Shown here in pieces: positions 8,133 to 15,844 of a stretch of 25,036 bases of DNA. Below the pieces are notes generated by a model. It was not told where the DNA came from. It did no database searches and saw only the letters and a list, made by a program, of their open reading frames with translations. This DNA comes from JBBDWK01 sp040902885 (GTDB lineage Bacteria > Acidobacteriota > Terriglobia > Bryobacterales > Bryobacteraceae). Within the stretch, counting starts at the first letter, position 1, and each line of letters starts with the position of its first letter. The stretch spans positions 1 through 25,036 of the forward strand of contig JBBDWK010000058.1 of the NCBI GenBank assembly GCA_040902885.1, given 5' to 3'. The position numbers and the translations under genes were made by a program.

Positions 8133-10829
8133 CTACGAAATCGGCAGGTCGTTCACGATGCAGAACGGCCAGTAGTCGTTTCCATGATGCGTGGTACCCT
8201 CGCTCACCACCGTGTTGTCCGTGGCGAAAAGGTGGATGATGTACGCGCAGCGCTCACCCCGATAGATCTTGGGATACGGAGGCGGGACGTACACCGCCGG
8301 CGGCGGGCCGGCGTCGAGCGCGCTGACCAGGTCCCAAATAGCGAGCACGCCCACATCATTCGGCGCAGCCGGCAAGGCCGGCAGTTCGTTCGGGACGCGG
8401 AGCGTGTTATCCGCGATCGTGATGTTGTCGGTGACGTATGGGCCGCCATCCTTGGCAAAATCCACGGAATAGTGGTCGAAGTTGCTGTTAGGCCTCAACC
8501 AGCTTGGTTCGGTATCCAGGATCAGGGGATCCCAGGCACGTCCATTGATGTCAGCCGTCGTCCCAAGGAACTGCGATAAGCTCAGCTCCTCGCACGCGTC
8601 CAGAGCGATGCCGCCGGTGATCGCCATCCCCGTGATGTCTACCTGGATGTCGCGGTTGTCCAGCCACACCGTCGCCGAATCATACAGCTCCTCGATCACG
8701 CCGCCGCCTATAGGCTCGTGCCTAACGCGAAGCCGGACCGTATAGCGGCCGTTCAGAGGTGGCGTGCCCCAAGCCGACTCCGCGGTGCGCCGCACGTTGT
8801 GAAGGATATTCGGAAGCGCCAACAGGCAGGTGGCGTTGATCCAGATACGCGTCAGCCGGCCGTTTAGCACGAAATTGGGCCGGTTAGCCGGCCAGCACCA
8901 GTACCAGCGCGGATGTGCAGGATCCGCTATGCCGAATGGGAGCGGCGGCTTGATGTCCAGCCACGGGCCGGCAGCGTCCTGTTCCGGTGGCGGGTCGCAG
9001 GCCGGCGGCGGACCGGGCGCCGGCGGCGGGGGGCCCTGGGGCGAGGGGCCGAGGTTGCACGTGGCCTGCCTGTACTGCAGGACGTACTCCGTCATCTCCC
9101 GCCCGCAGCCCCAGAAGTCGGCGCTGCCCACCACATGGATGGATCCTCCCAGGGAGGTCGAAGGGGCGTCGGCTGCGGCGTCCGCCTTAACGAACTTGAG
9201 CAGTTCCGTCGGGTCAATCGGGTGCAGACCCACCACTCGCGCCGGGACCTGCCCCACCAAGTCGATCACCACGGGCGACCGGTGCAGCGAGAACGTCGTG
9301 AAGGCGAAGAGCGGGCCGCCGAGGCCGTTGACCGTCAGCCGCACGTCGTACTCATCGGGCTCGAGGTTCGTCAGGAAGGCCAGCGGCTCATTAAACCGCG
9401 CGGTGGCATGGTCCGGCGTCACACTGGCCGGCGAACAGTCGGGGTAGACCACCCCGCTCTGGATCCAGACAGCACTGGCGATCGGCTTGTACTCGATCCG
9501 GTAGCTGGCAAAGCCGCCACCCCCTGCCGTGCCCACAATGGTTACCCCGGCAAGGCTGCAGGCAACCACAGGCTGCACGCCCACGCAGGCCGCGGGGACC
9601 GCTGCCGCAGGACTGGTGATCGCCGCCACCAACTGGTCCGGCGCCCTCTCCGTCGGTTTGATCTGTACCCAGCACTCTTTGACGTTTCCCCACACCGGGA
9701 TGAAGTTGGGGCCGTTGGGCACCTGCTGCCAGGAGAGGATGGCCCGCACCTTGACGATATAGGGCCGCTGGCAGTTGGCGCGCAGCGCACGGAAGCGCCG
9801 GCCCAGAGCGTAGCACAGGTGGAACTGCCGCACCTGGGGGATGTCGTGGACATTGACTCCCGCTACCCCAACGTCCTCGTTGAAGTCCACGAAGTCTCCG
9901 TCCCCGTTCCAGTCGATGAAGAAGCGCACATACTCGTAGCTACCTGGACTGCATAAATCGCCCAGGAAGCCATAGGGTAGCTTGACCTCCAGAATGGCTT
10001 CCAGGAAGTTACGCTCCGGGTAGAGGCCAATGCACTTCAATTCCTCGTAGCGTGTGTCGCCCTTAATGGGATTGACCGGCTGAAGGTCTGAAATGGGTAG
10101 CGTGCCGAAGTAATTTGGGTTTGCCTTGAGCAGCTCCAGGAACTGGGCGCGTTCTCTCTCAACCGGTGGCGTTGTGCCTGGCTGGTTGGGCTCTTTCCCG
10201 GGTCTAACTTTCCTCGGATTGTCTTTCTCTGCTGCTTTCTCTGCTGCCTCCTGAGCCACGATGCCTAGAACTCGGCCCTCGACCGGGTCGATCTGGATCC
10301 AGCATTCGAGCACATTACCCCAGATAGGGACAAAGTTCCAGTCTCCCGGCGGGGGCACGATCTCCCAGGAGAGGATGGCCCGCAGCTTGACGATATAGGG
10401 GTCCCGGCAGTCGGCAAGGAAAGGCCGGAACGGGCGGGGCACCGCAAAGCACAGGGGATGTTCTCTCACCTGCGGGACGTCGTGGACATTGACCGCGGCC
10501 ACCCCGACGTCCTCGTTCAAGTCGCCAAAGTCGCCGTCGTTGTCCCAATCGATGAAAAAGCGCACATACTCGTGGCTGCCAGGCGAACACTTGTCGCCCA
10601 GAAAGCCGAAGGGCAGCTTGACCACGATGGTGGCCTCTAACAAATTTCTCTCCGGCCATAACCCCACACACGTAAGTTCTTCGTAAGCGGTGTTGAACTT
10701 AATGGGCTGCACCACCGGAAGATCCACGCCAGACACGGTACCGAAGTAGTTTGGGTTGTTAGCCAGGAGCTTATGGACGGCCAGGCGCTCGTTCTTGAAG
10801 AGTTCACGTTCTTGAGGTGAGTTGTTCAT
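8133..10829 (-). CDS. Large protein of unknown function with a duplicated Cys/Asp-rich domain
   Basis: The protein has 898 residues, and I recognise no named family. The N-terminal half holds two copies of a domain of about 165 residues (20-182 and 233-396). Both contain NPNYFGT, YEEL-C-GL-PERN-LEA, KLP-GFLGD-CSPGS-EYVRFFIDW, DGDF-D-NEDVGVA, DPYIVKLRAILSW/RPYIVKVRAILSW and WGNV-ECW. Five cysteines are in register (54/266, 81/293, 127/339, 141/353, 176/386). Each copy has an EF-hand-like acidic loop (Asp94-96-98-100 and Asp306-Asn308-Asp310-Asp312) that could bind calcium. The linker (185-225) is charged. Residues 400-735 look like two Ig/FN3-like beta domains interrupted by a proline-rich stretch (about 595-620). 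The C-terminus is unique. There is no signal peptide or membrane segment. ATG 10829 has GAAAGGA 13 nt upstream. The PPC-domain gene follows 27 bp downstream, and an integrase remnant lies upstream. Confidence 0.75.
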   Translation of the reverse strand: MNNSPQERELFKNERLAVHKLLANNPNYFGTVSGVDLPVVQPIKFNTAYEELTCVGLWPERNLLEATIVVKLPFGFLGDKCSPGSHEYVRFFIDWDNDGDFGDLNEDVGVAAVNVHDVPQVREHPLCFAVPRPFRPFLADCRDPYIVKLRAILSWEIVPPPGDWNFVPIWGNVLECWIQIDPVEGRVLGIVAQEAAEKAAEKDNPRKVRPGKEPNQPGTTPPVERERAQFLELLKANPNYFGTLPISDLQPVNPIKGDTRYEELKCIGLYPERNFLEAILEVKLPYGFLGDLCSPGSYEYVRFFIDWNGDGDFVDFNEDVGVAGVNVHDIPQVRQFHLCYALGRRFRALRANCQRPYIVKVRAILSWQQVPNGPNFIPVWGNVKECWVQIKPTERAPDQLVAAITSPAAAVPAACVGVQPVVACSLAGVTIVGTAGGGGFASYRIEYKPIASAVWIQSGVVYPDCSPASVTPDHATARFNEPLAFLTNLEPDEYDVRLTVNGLGGPLFAFTTFSLHRSPVVIDLVGQVPARVVGLHPIDPTELLKFVKADAAADAPSTSLGGSIHVVGSADFWGCGREMTEYVLQYRQATCNLGPSPQGPPPPAPGPPPACDPPPEQDAAGPWLDIKPPLPFGIADPAHPRWYWCWPANRPNFVLNGRLTRIWINATCLLALPNILHNVRRTAESAWGTPPLNGRYTVRLRVRHEPIGGGVIEELYDSATVWLDNRDIQVDITGMAITGGIALDACEELSLSQFLGTTADINGRAWDPLILDTEPSWLRPNSNFDHYSVDFAKDGGPYVTDNITIADNTLRVPNELPALPAAPNDVGVLAIWDLVSALDAGPPPAVYVPPPYPKIYRGERCAYIIHLFATDNTVVSEGTTHHGNDYWPFCIVNDLPIS

Positions 10830-11436
10830 GAGATGTCCGCGTTCCTTTCGCTACAGGCGCTACTGGAGCGACCCGGTTCCTGCCCTTTCAGACGTTCGTT
10901 TTAGTACATGTTCCTAGAGGAACAGCAACGCCGCCAACACCTGGCCGCGTTTTTCCTTGATGGCTGGTAGATACGTCAGCAAGCTGCCGGGCCGCTTTCG
11001 GCCAGCTTGGGCGGACGCTTGGGGCGTGAAACAGGAGAAAGCGGCGAATCCAGTGTAGGCTGCGCGGTATGGCGCCTGTAATGCCGGATTCGTTGGGCTT
11101 CCACACACATTCATATGCCCTCGAACTAGGCTGGCCGAGAAAACAGCCTCGGCGGCGACCGACGATACCCGGTGGAGTTGTTCATGCCGCTTGGCAGAAA
11201 CTACTGGCGCCAGCGGCCGAAACAGGTTCATTATGCTCCCGCTCAATTTATGGGTCAATGGCGGAATTCGCCACGCGCGAGCAAATTACGGTCGCGCGGA
11301 GCGTCTCTTCGGCCAGGTGCCTCCGTATCATGCTGCACCGTCAACGTCGCGCGGTCGCCAGCGCCGATTGCCGGGTTCTTCGTTAAAATTGACTAACGAG
11401 GCTTCACACTCGGCCGGACGGCTTCACTGGACGCTT
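10830..11436. other. Long intergenic stretch with decayed recombinase sequence
   Basis: About 600 bp between the divergent 898-residue gene and the glyoxalase-type gene carry no intact gene. The left half contains the integrase remnant listed separately. The right half (about 11110-11436) has short open frames in several phases with no recognisable product, a small inverted repeat GCCGAG/CTCGGC (near 11135-11155), and an isolated TTGACT (11389-11394) without a matching -10. Confidence 0.6.
10914..11090 (-). pseudogene. Remnant of an integron-type/XerC-like tyrosine recombinase (N-terminal domain)
   Basis: Two minus-strand frames together read as the core-binding (SAM-like) domain of integron-integrase-type recombinases. 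HWIRRFLLFH (11026-11055) matches the usual Y-x-WIRRF-LFH segment. In another frame, LLTYL...KEKRGQVLAALLFL (10917-10982) matches the FLTYLAV...NQALAALLFLYR segment that normally follows some 20 residues later. Both parts are in the right order and at the right spacing, but a frameshift separates them and a stop follows LFL where YRE is expected. The catalytic domain is missing, since the 898-residue gene begins 85 bp on. Family assignment is from memory of the conserved motif; no alignment was run. Confidence 0.62.
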
Positions 11437-12396
11437 ATGAGCAAAGAGATTCTGGGCATTCACCACATCACGGCGATTGCCGGCGATCCTCAGGCCAACA
11501 TCGACTTTTATTCGGGAACGCTTGGCTTACGGCTGGTGAAACTGACCGTCAACTTCGATGACCCGGGCACCTATCACCTCTACTACGGGGATGGAGTGGG
11601 AACTCCCGGTACGATCATCACGTTCTTTCCATGGCCCAACGCACCCAGAGGACGTCATGGCACGGGCCAGGTCACCGAAACAGCCTTCGCAATTCGCGCC
11701 GATGCGCTTTTGTTTTGGATAGACCGTCTGACGGAGCAGCGCATTCCCTTTGCCGGTCCGTTGCAGCGCTTCGGAGAGGAAGTGATTTCGTTCGCGGATC
11801 CCGGAGGGTTGAAGGTCGAGCTGATCGCCAGCGCAGGCATCCTCCCGGAAAGAGCGTACAAAGGCGGCGTAATTCCCCTGCGGTATGCCATTCACGGGTT
11901 CCATAGCGCCACGTTGTCGGAAGAGGGCTATCGGAAAACGGCCGCGCTCCTGACAGACACACTGGGCTTCGAAATGACGAATCAGGAAGCGAATCGCTTT
12001 CGGTATACGGCCGGTTCCGGAAAGCCGGGCGCGATCGTGGACGTTCTTTGCGCACCGGAGGAGTCGCGCGGAAGCGTGCTGGTTGGCACGGTTCACCACA
12101 TCGCGTGGAGAACCGCGGACGATGCGCAACAGCGCGAGTGGCTCAATGACCTTATTGGCCTGGGTTACAACGTATCTCCCGTTATGGATCGAAAGTATTT
12201 TCATTCGATCTACTTTCGCGAGCCCGGCGGCATTCTCTTCGAGATCGCGACGGACTCGCCAGGTTTCGCGGTGGATGAGCCGCCGGCGCAGCTTGGCGCG
12301 AGCCTGGTGCTCCCAGCATGGCTTGAGCCGGCACGCGCCCGGCTGGAGACCATTCTGCCGCCTCTGAAAATACCGACCCCGGCTCAATCGGCGTGA
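11437..12396 (+). CDS. mhqO: Ring-cleaving dioxygenase, VOC/glyoxalase superfamily (MhqO-like)
   Basis: The protein has 319 residues with two tandem VOC modules (about 5-135 and 150-275), the length of the MhqO/MhqE/LinE hydroquinone-type extradiol dioxygenases. It opens with GIHHITAIAGDPQANIDFY. Expected Fe(II) ligands are visible as His9/His10, His220/His221 in GTVHHIAW and Glu269 in GGILFEIATD. In Bacillus subtilis the homologue acts in quinone resistance together with MhqD. Here an MhqD-like hydrolase gene overlaps its stop codon (TGATG), so the pair is translationally coupled. ATG 11437 begins the family-typical N-terminus; the longer open frame upstream is not family sequence. No clear Shine-Dalgarno or promoter was found. 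The natural substrate, a hydroquinone or catechol, is inferred from the family. Confidence 0.87.
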   Translation: MSKEILGIHHITAIAGDPQANIDFYSGTLGLRLVKLTVNFDDPGTYHLYYGDGVGTPGTIITFFPWPNAPRGRHGTGQVTETAFAIRADALLFWIDRLTEQRIPFAGPLQRFGEEVISFADPGGLKVELIASAGILPERAYKGGVIPLRYAIHGFHSATLSEEGYRKTAALLTDTLGFEMTNQEANRFRYTAGSGKPGAIVDVLCAPEESRGSVLVGTVHHIAWRTADDAQQREWLNDLIGLGYNVSPVMDRKYFHSIYFREPGGILFEIATDSPGFAVDEPPAQLGASLVLPAWLEPARARLETILPPLKIPTPAQSA

Positions 12397-13037
12397 TGGC
12401 GGATTTAGGGTTCATACATCGTTTCATAGCGGCCGCGGAGGACGGCCCATCTGTTACGCTTTTGCTCCTGCACGGCACCGGAGGGAATGAGCACGACCTG
12501 CTTCCACTGGGTCAGACCCTGCTGCCTGGCGCGGCGCTGCTGAGCCCCCGGGGCAAAGTGCTGGAGAACGGCATGCCGCGATTCTTTCGCCGCATTGCCG
12601 AAGGTGTCTTTGACGTCGAGGATCTAAAAGCCCGTACCCATGAACTCGCGGCTTTCATCGCGGCCGCGCGCCGGGAATACCGCTTGACCGGCAAGATGAT
12701 TGCGATTGGCTACTCAAATGGCGCCAATATAGCGGCAAGCCTCATGCTGTTGCATCCTGGCCTGCTCGCGGGTGGAATACTTCTCCGTGCGATGACGCCG
12801 TTTGTGCCGGAGGAGCCGCCAGTTCTTCAGGGAACGCGCGTGCTGCTTGCCGCCGGCCAGCGAGACCACGTCGTGCCCGTGGACCAAACAAGGCAGCTCG
12901 CCGAGATCCTTGAGCAAGCGGGAGCGGAAGTATTGCTCCACTGGCATGATGGCGGCCACGAACTCGCCCAGGACGATATGATCGCCGCGCAACACTGGCT
13001 GACAATGTGGAGAACATCGGCGAGCGGCCTTTTATAG
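12396..13037 (+). CDS. mhqD: Alpha/beta hydrolase, phospholipase/carboxylesterase family (MhqD-like)
   Basis: A 213-residue serine hydrolase of the carboxylesterase/YtpA-MhqD type. LLLLHGTGGNEHDL gives the oxyanion-hole region. The nucleophile is Ser107 in GYSNGA, the acid Asp157 in AGQRDHVVP and the base His188 in DGGHEL, in the canonical order and spacing. The length is normal for the family and there is no signal peptide, so it is cytosolic. The start is ATG 12396, overlapping the stop of the dioxygenase gene; GTG 12393, one codon upstream, is equally possible. Conserved pairing with MhqO suggests it hydrolyses a product or conjugate arising from quinone or hydroquinone detoxification. No MhqR-type regulator adjoins the pair; the winged-helix gene at 13681 belongs to the next unit. 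Confidence 0.87.
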   Translation: MADLGFIHRFIAAAEDGPSVTLLLLHGTGGNEHDLLPLGQTLLPGAALLSPRGKVLENGMPRFFRRIAEGVFDVEDLKARTHELAAFIAAARREYRLTGKMIAIGYSNGANIAASLMLLHPGLLAGGILLRAMTPFVPEEPPVLQGTRVLLAAGQRDHVVPVDQTRQLAEILEQAGAEVLLHWHDGGHELAQDDMIAAQHWLTMWRTSASGLL

Positions 13038-13071
13038 CAGATGAACTGCTCGGCTTCGCGTCATAAAGTAC

Positions 13072-13100
13072 TTGACGCAGCCGAATACAGGCACTATTCT
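13072..13100 (+). promoter_or_regulatory. Sigma-70-type promoter, TTGACG-17-TATTCT
   Basis: TTGACG (13072-13077) and TATTCT (13095-13100) are separated by exactly 17 nt. The -10 box ends 6 nt before GTG 13107, so transcription should start at about the G of the start codon. The promoter begins 35 nt after the mhqD stop and marks a new transcription unit. Confidence 0.72.
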
Positions 13101-13106
13101 GAAGCT

Positions 13107-13688
13107 GTGATCACACCAGTGAGTCTCGAGTCCCGGGCCGCCGAGAATCTCCGTTACATACGCGAGACCATCGAGCGCGCGAACACGTTCACTGCCGTAC
13201 CCGGTTGGGGAGGGCTTTGGATGGGTGTCACCAGCATAGCGGCCGGAGTGCTCGCCAGCCGCCAAGCCGACTTTTCGGGCTGGTTGCTCATCTGGCTCGC
13301 CGAAGCGTCTGTCGCTTTGACGATCGGTATCGTCGCGCTCCGGCTCAAGGCCCGGGCGACCGGACAGGTTCTCTGGTCGAGGCCGGCACGCAAGTTTGCT
13401 CTGGCGTTTGCACCGCCAGTGGCGGCCGCCGGGGTGCTCACGGTCGCACTGTGGCGCGCCGGAGCAGGCGCGGTGATACCCGGCACGTGGTTGGCGCTCT
13501 ATGGAGTGGCGGTCATGGGTGCGGGCGCATTCTCTGTTCCTGCGGTTCCAACGATGGGCGTTGGCTTTCTCGTGCTGGGCTGCATTGCTCTGCTGCTGCC
13601 GTCATTCGGCAATCTGGCGTTAATTTGTGGCTTCGGTGTCATGCATATCGTGTTCGGGCTAATTATCACAAGGAGGCACGGTGGCTAA
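13107..13688 (+). CDS. Polytopic membrane protein of unknown function
   Basis: The protein has 193 residues. A short soluble N-terminus (ESRAAENLRYIRETIERA) is followed by five or six hydrophobic segments (about 32-50, 58-80, 98-115, 123-141, 148-166 and 168-187), so it is an inner-membrane protein. No catalytic motif is recognised. The start was set at GTG 13107 rather than the upstream in-frame ATG 13041 because the -35/-10 promoter lies between them and predicts transcription from 13107, giving a leaderless mRNA. Its stop overlaps by 8 nt the start of the winged-helix regulator gene, whose Shine-Dalgarno AGGAGG lies inside this gene. The pairing suggests a regulator-plus-membrane-partner system, but nothing shows what it senses or transports. 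Confidence 0.78.
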   Translation: MITPVSLESRAAENLRYIRETIERANTFTAVPGWGGLWMGVTSIAAGVLASRQADFSGWLLIWLAEASVALTIGIVALRLKARATGQVLWSRPARKFALAFAPPVAAAGVLTVALWRAGAGAVIPGTWLALYGVAVMGAGAFSVPAVPTMGVGFLVLGCIALLLPSFGNLALICGFGVMHIVFGLIITRRHGG

Positions 13689-14037
13689 GGCAAACGCCGC
13701 TCGTAATAGCCCCGGCGCGGCGCCGCATGTACCGTCGCGGAATGCGGAACAGCCGGACCGCCTGATTCACGAACATGTGCGGCTCGGCATGATGAGTGCT
13801 TTGGCCGCTAACGACGCTCTTACCTTTGTCGACATCAGGAACATTCTGCAAACTACTGACGGTAACATTAGCGTCCATGCCCGCAAGCTGGAACAAGCCG
13901 GATACATTCGGTGCACCAAAAGCTTCCAGGACCGCGTGCCCCGAACGGAATTCGCCCTCACCGCGGCTGGTCGTCGCGCGCTCAACCGATACCTCGATCA
14001 CATGGAGGCCCTCATCCGGGCTGTCCGCGACCGCTGA
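13681..14037 (+). CDS. Winged-helix DNA-binding regulator (HTH_34/MarR-like)
   Basis: The protein has 118 residues. After a low-complexity N-terminus (1-28), the remainder reads as one winged helix-turn-helix domain. HVRLGMMSALAAND begins the first helix, TFVDIRNILQTTDGNISVHARKLEQAGYI covers the HTH with the recognition helix, and DRVPRTEFALTAAGRRAL covers the wing. The TDGN-S-H---LE-AGY and R-PRT---LT-AGR pattern is typical of the single-domain winged-helix family in Pfam HTH_34. The start is GTG 13681 with an excellent AGGAGG at 13671-13676. It lies between the membrane-protein gene (8-nt overlap) and the prenyltransferase gene (7 nt between stop and start), so all three form one operon. 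It may be autoregulatory. The effector is unknown. Confidence 0.87.
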   Translation: MAKANAARNSPGAAPHVPSRNAEQPDRLIHEHVRLGMMSALAANDALTFVDIRNILQTTDGNISVHARKLEQAGYIRCTKSFQDRVPRTEFALTAAGRRALNRYLDHMEALIRAVRDR

Positions 14038-14044
14038 GGAAATC

Positions 14045-14785
14045 ATGAACCGACTGAATTTCCACTGCGCCATCATCATGGATGGCAACGGCCGCTGGGC
14101 CGAGGCTCGCGGCCTGCCCCGCATCGCAGGCCACCACCGCGGCGCTGACGCCGTCCGCGTCGCTGTCGAGACGGCCCCCGCACTCGGCATCACAGACCTG
14201 ACGCTCTACGCGTTCTCGAGCGACAACTGGAAGCGTCCTGCCGACGAGGTTTCGGCGCTGATGGAGTTGCTGGCGCGATATCTTGAGACTGAAGCCGCAA
14301 ATTGCGCACGGGAAGGCGTTCGACTCAGTGTCATCGGGCGCCGGGACCGACTCTCCGCTACCTTGCGGCGCCTGATCGAAAGCGTCGAGAGGCGCACGGC
14401 TGCCGCGGAGAATTTGCATGTCCGTCTTGCGATTGACTATTCGTCTCGGGACAGTCTTTTGCGAGCGGCGGAGGCGTGTTCGGGGCACCCCCTGACGCGA
14501 GAATCCCTGGCGGCCCAGCTTCCCGCCCCCGACGTCGACTTACTGATACGGACTGCCGGGGAGCAGCGCCTCAGCGATTTTCTGCTTTGGGAATGCGCTT
14601 ACGCTGAGTTTGTTTTCACCGACCGGATGTGGCCCGACTTTGATGCAAACGATCTGCGCGCAGCAGCAGAGTTGTTCCGAAGCAGGAAGAGACGGTTCGG
14701 TGGATTACCCTCCGCCAGCCGGGAAGTGCTGAACGGCAGGCACCTTCGTGCAGGTGGCCATCACGATCGAGGCTCGAAGTCGTGA
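14045..14785 (+). CDS. uppS: Cis-prenyltransferase (undecaprenyl/polyprenyl diphosphate synthase family)
   Basis: A 246-residue UppS-type enzyme that condenses isopentenyl diphosphate onto an allylic diphosphate with cis geometry. Asp13 in MDGNGRW (12-18) is the catalytic Asp and diphosphate site. LYAFSSDNWKRP and the RTAGEQRLSDFLLWE region (169-183) form the second half of the active site, and the product W-P motif is at 196-197. Small departures from consensus are Ala where Ser or Gly is usual in RT-x-GE, and Asp where Asn is usual in L-S-N-F. It could be the essential UppS or a second paralogue with another chain length, because the operon partners (regulator and membrane protein) are unusual for the housekeeping gene. 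ATG 14045 is preceded by GAGGAA. The C-terminal tail (about 225-246) is poorly conserved. Confidence 0.88.
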   Translation: MNRLNFHCAIIMDGNGRWAEARGLPRIAGHHRGADAVRVAVETAPALGITDLTLYAFSSDNWKRPADEVSALMELLARYLETEAANCAREGVRLSVIGRRDRLSATLRRLIESVERRTAAAENLHVRLAIDYSSRDSLLRAAEACSGHPLTRESLAAQLPAPDVDLLIRTAGEQRLSDFLLWECAYAEFVFTDRMWPDFDANDLRAAAELFRSRKRRFGGLPSASREVLNGRHLRAGGHHDRGSKS

Positions 14786-14814
14786 CAGCTCCATACGAAC
14801 TGATCGTAGCATCT

Positions 14815-14836
14815 CCTATGCGTTGCGTCGCATAGG
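14815..14836. terminator. Stem-loop between convergent genes
   Basis: CCTATGCG-TTGCGT-CGCATAGG is a perfect 8-bp stem with a 6-nt loop, 29 nt after the prenyltransferase stop. No T-run follows on either strand, so it may be a processing or pausing structure rather than a simple intrinsic terminator. The rest of 14786-14974 shows nothing recognisable. Confidence 0.45.
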
Positions 14837-14974
14837 TGGGAACTAGCTCACACGCACGTTCGCGGGAAATAACGCCGCTCCTTCCCGTGTAACGCTAGGC
14901 AGGCCATCGAGACCGATCTCCCGGAGTCGTGGGAAACCGGCCGCATAGGCCCAGAAAAGCTGCGTTGAAAGATC

Positions 14975-15541
14975 TTACCTTCCGATGAAGGCCGCATCCG
15001 CCAGGCTGGGTAGCGATTCCGACAGTGCGACGCGCTGCCGATTCAATACCGCAGTTTCCTCCGCTACGAAGTTAGACGGCGGGAATGGCGATCCCACCTC
15101 CCCTTGTGGCAAGTTCGTCAGTTTTTCCATGATCGATTGATAGAGTTGGCGTACTGCTTGTTGCTCCGGAGGAAGGTACCAACGGTTCAAGGAATCCGCC
15201 ATCTTCCTGAACTGCGCAATCAGTCGATCTCGGGGTATGTTGCGTCCGCCTGCGTCGGATAGCGTTTCGATCGCCGTCTCCACCGCCAGCAGCATATTGC
15301 TCCGGCGTAATATCAGCCGCGTCAGCAAGGCCGCGTCGCCAGTGGTGGCTCCGTCGGCGAAAATTCCGGCAGTGACTACCGGCTCCTCCAGAGTATGTCC
15401 GCCAAAAACAGCCGAACGGCGTCTGCCGAGAGGGCCCAGATGCCCCCTCGACATCACCACGCGCTCCTCGCGCGCCAGCAGCGGCCTCGCAGGCCGCCCG
15501 GACCTGGAGAACGGCACATCATCCTTTTTCGGGCCGTGCAT
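14975..15541 (-). CDS. Unrecognised 188-residue protein
   Basis: I do not recognise the family. The start ATG 15541 has a very good Shine-Dalgarno (GGAGGTCAG then ATG), which argues for a real gene. The N-terminal 50 residues are Arg/Pro-rich and probably disordered. From about residue 58 (AGIFADGATTGDAALLTRLIL) the text becomes regular helical protein (RRSNMLLAVETAIETL, RDRLIAQFRKMADSLNRWY, EQQAVRQLYQSIMEKL). No signal peptide or membrane segment is present. It ends in SLADAAFIGR and a stop. A second, degenerate sequence ending SLADAEFIGR plus stop lies on the same strand at 15916-15951, so part of the gene has been duplicated or belongs to a repeated family. It is convergent with the prenyltransferase gene and is surrounded by transposase and REP relics, suggesting accessory DNA. 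Confidence 0.6.
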   Translation of the reverse strand: MHGPKKDDVPFSRSGRPARPLLAREERVVMSRGHLGPLGRRRSAVFGGHTLEEPVVTAGIFADGATTGDAALLTRLILRRSNMLLAVETAIETLSDAGGRNIPRDRLIAQFRKMADSLNRWYLPPEQQAVRQLYQSIMEKLTNLPQGEVGSPFPPSNFVAEETAVLNRQRVALSESLPSLADAAFIGR

Positions 15542-15604
15542 CTGACCTCCAGCCGAGCGTTTGCCGCAATGGACCGCCCGGTCGAATACGGCACCGGAAA
15601 TTAG

Positions 15605-15844
15605 CGATCATGGAATTACGTCCACCTCCTCGTTACCCTTCATGTGAGCGTGTCGAAGCTTCTCGGCTCGCTCAACGCGGTGACCGCCAAACGAGCCAAC
15701 CTGCTCGTCAGGAGGACCGGCCGACCTTTCTGCCAGGACGAGAGCTATGACCATCCGGTTTGCAGTGGCGACGAATTCCGCCGCATACAGCGGTACAGCC
15801 TGCTGGCAACAAGACCGGAGGAATACCCGTGGTCCACAGCGCCA
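15605..15844 (+). pseudogene. Decayed REP-associated tyrosine transposase (RAYT, Y1_Tnp family)
   Basis: From 15611 a plus-strand frame reads YVHLLVTLHVSVSKLLGSL, then TAKRANLLVRRTGRPF, QDESYDH, GDEFRRIQRY and ATRPEEYPWSTA. This is the order of the conserved blocks of REP-associated tyrosine transposases (usual forms MPNHVHLLV, KRAN-LLGRTG-PFWQDESYDH-VR, EF-RI--YIENNPVKAGLV and PE-YPWSS). The MPN of the HUH-like motif is destroyed by a small deletion after ATG 15610, and the preceding part is missing. About eight residues (IENNPVKAG) are deleted after QRY, and stops occur upstream in frame. RAYTs mobilise or maintain REP palindromes, and REP-like hairpins follow immediately at 15845. Confidence 0.8.

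Noticed and set aside
11191..11436. N-terminal extension of the VOC dioxygenase
   Set aside because: The family N-terminus begins at ATG 11437, and the upstream residues are composition-biased and unlike any VOC protein.
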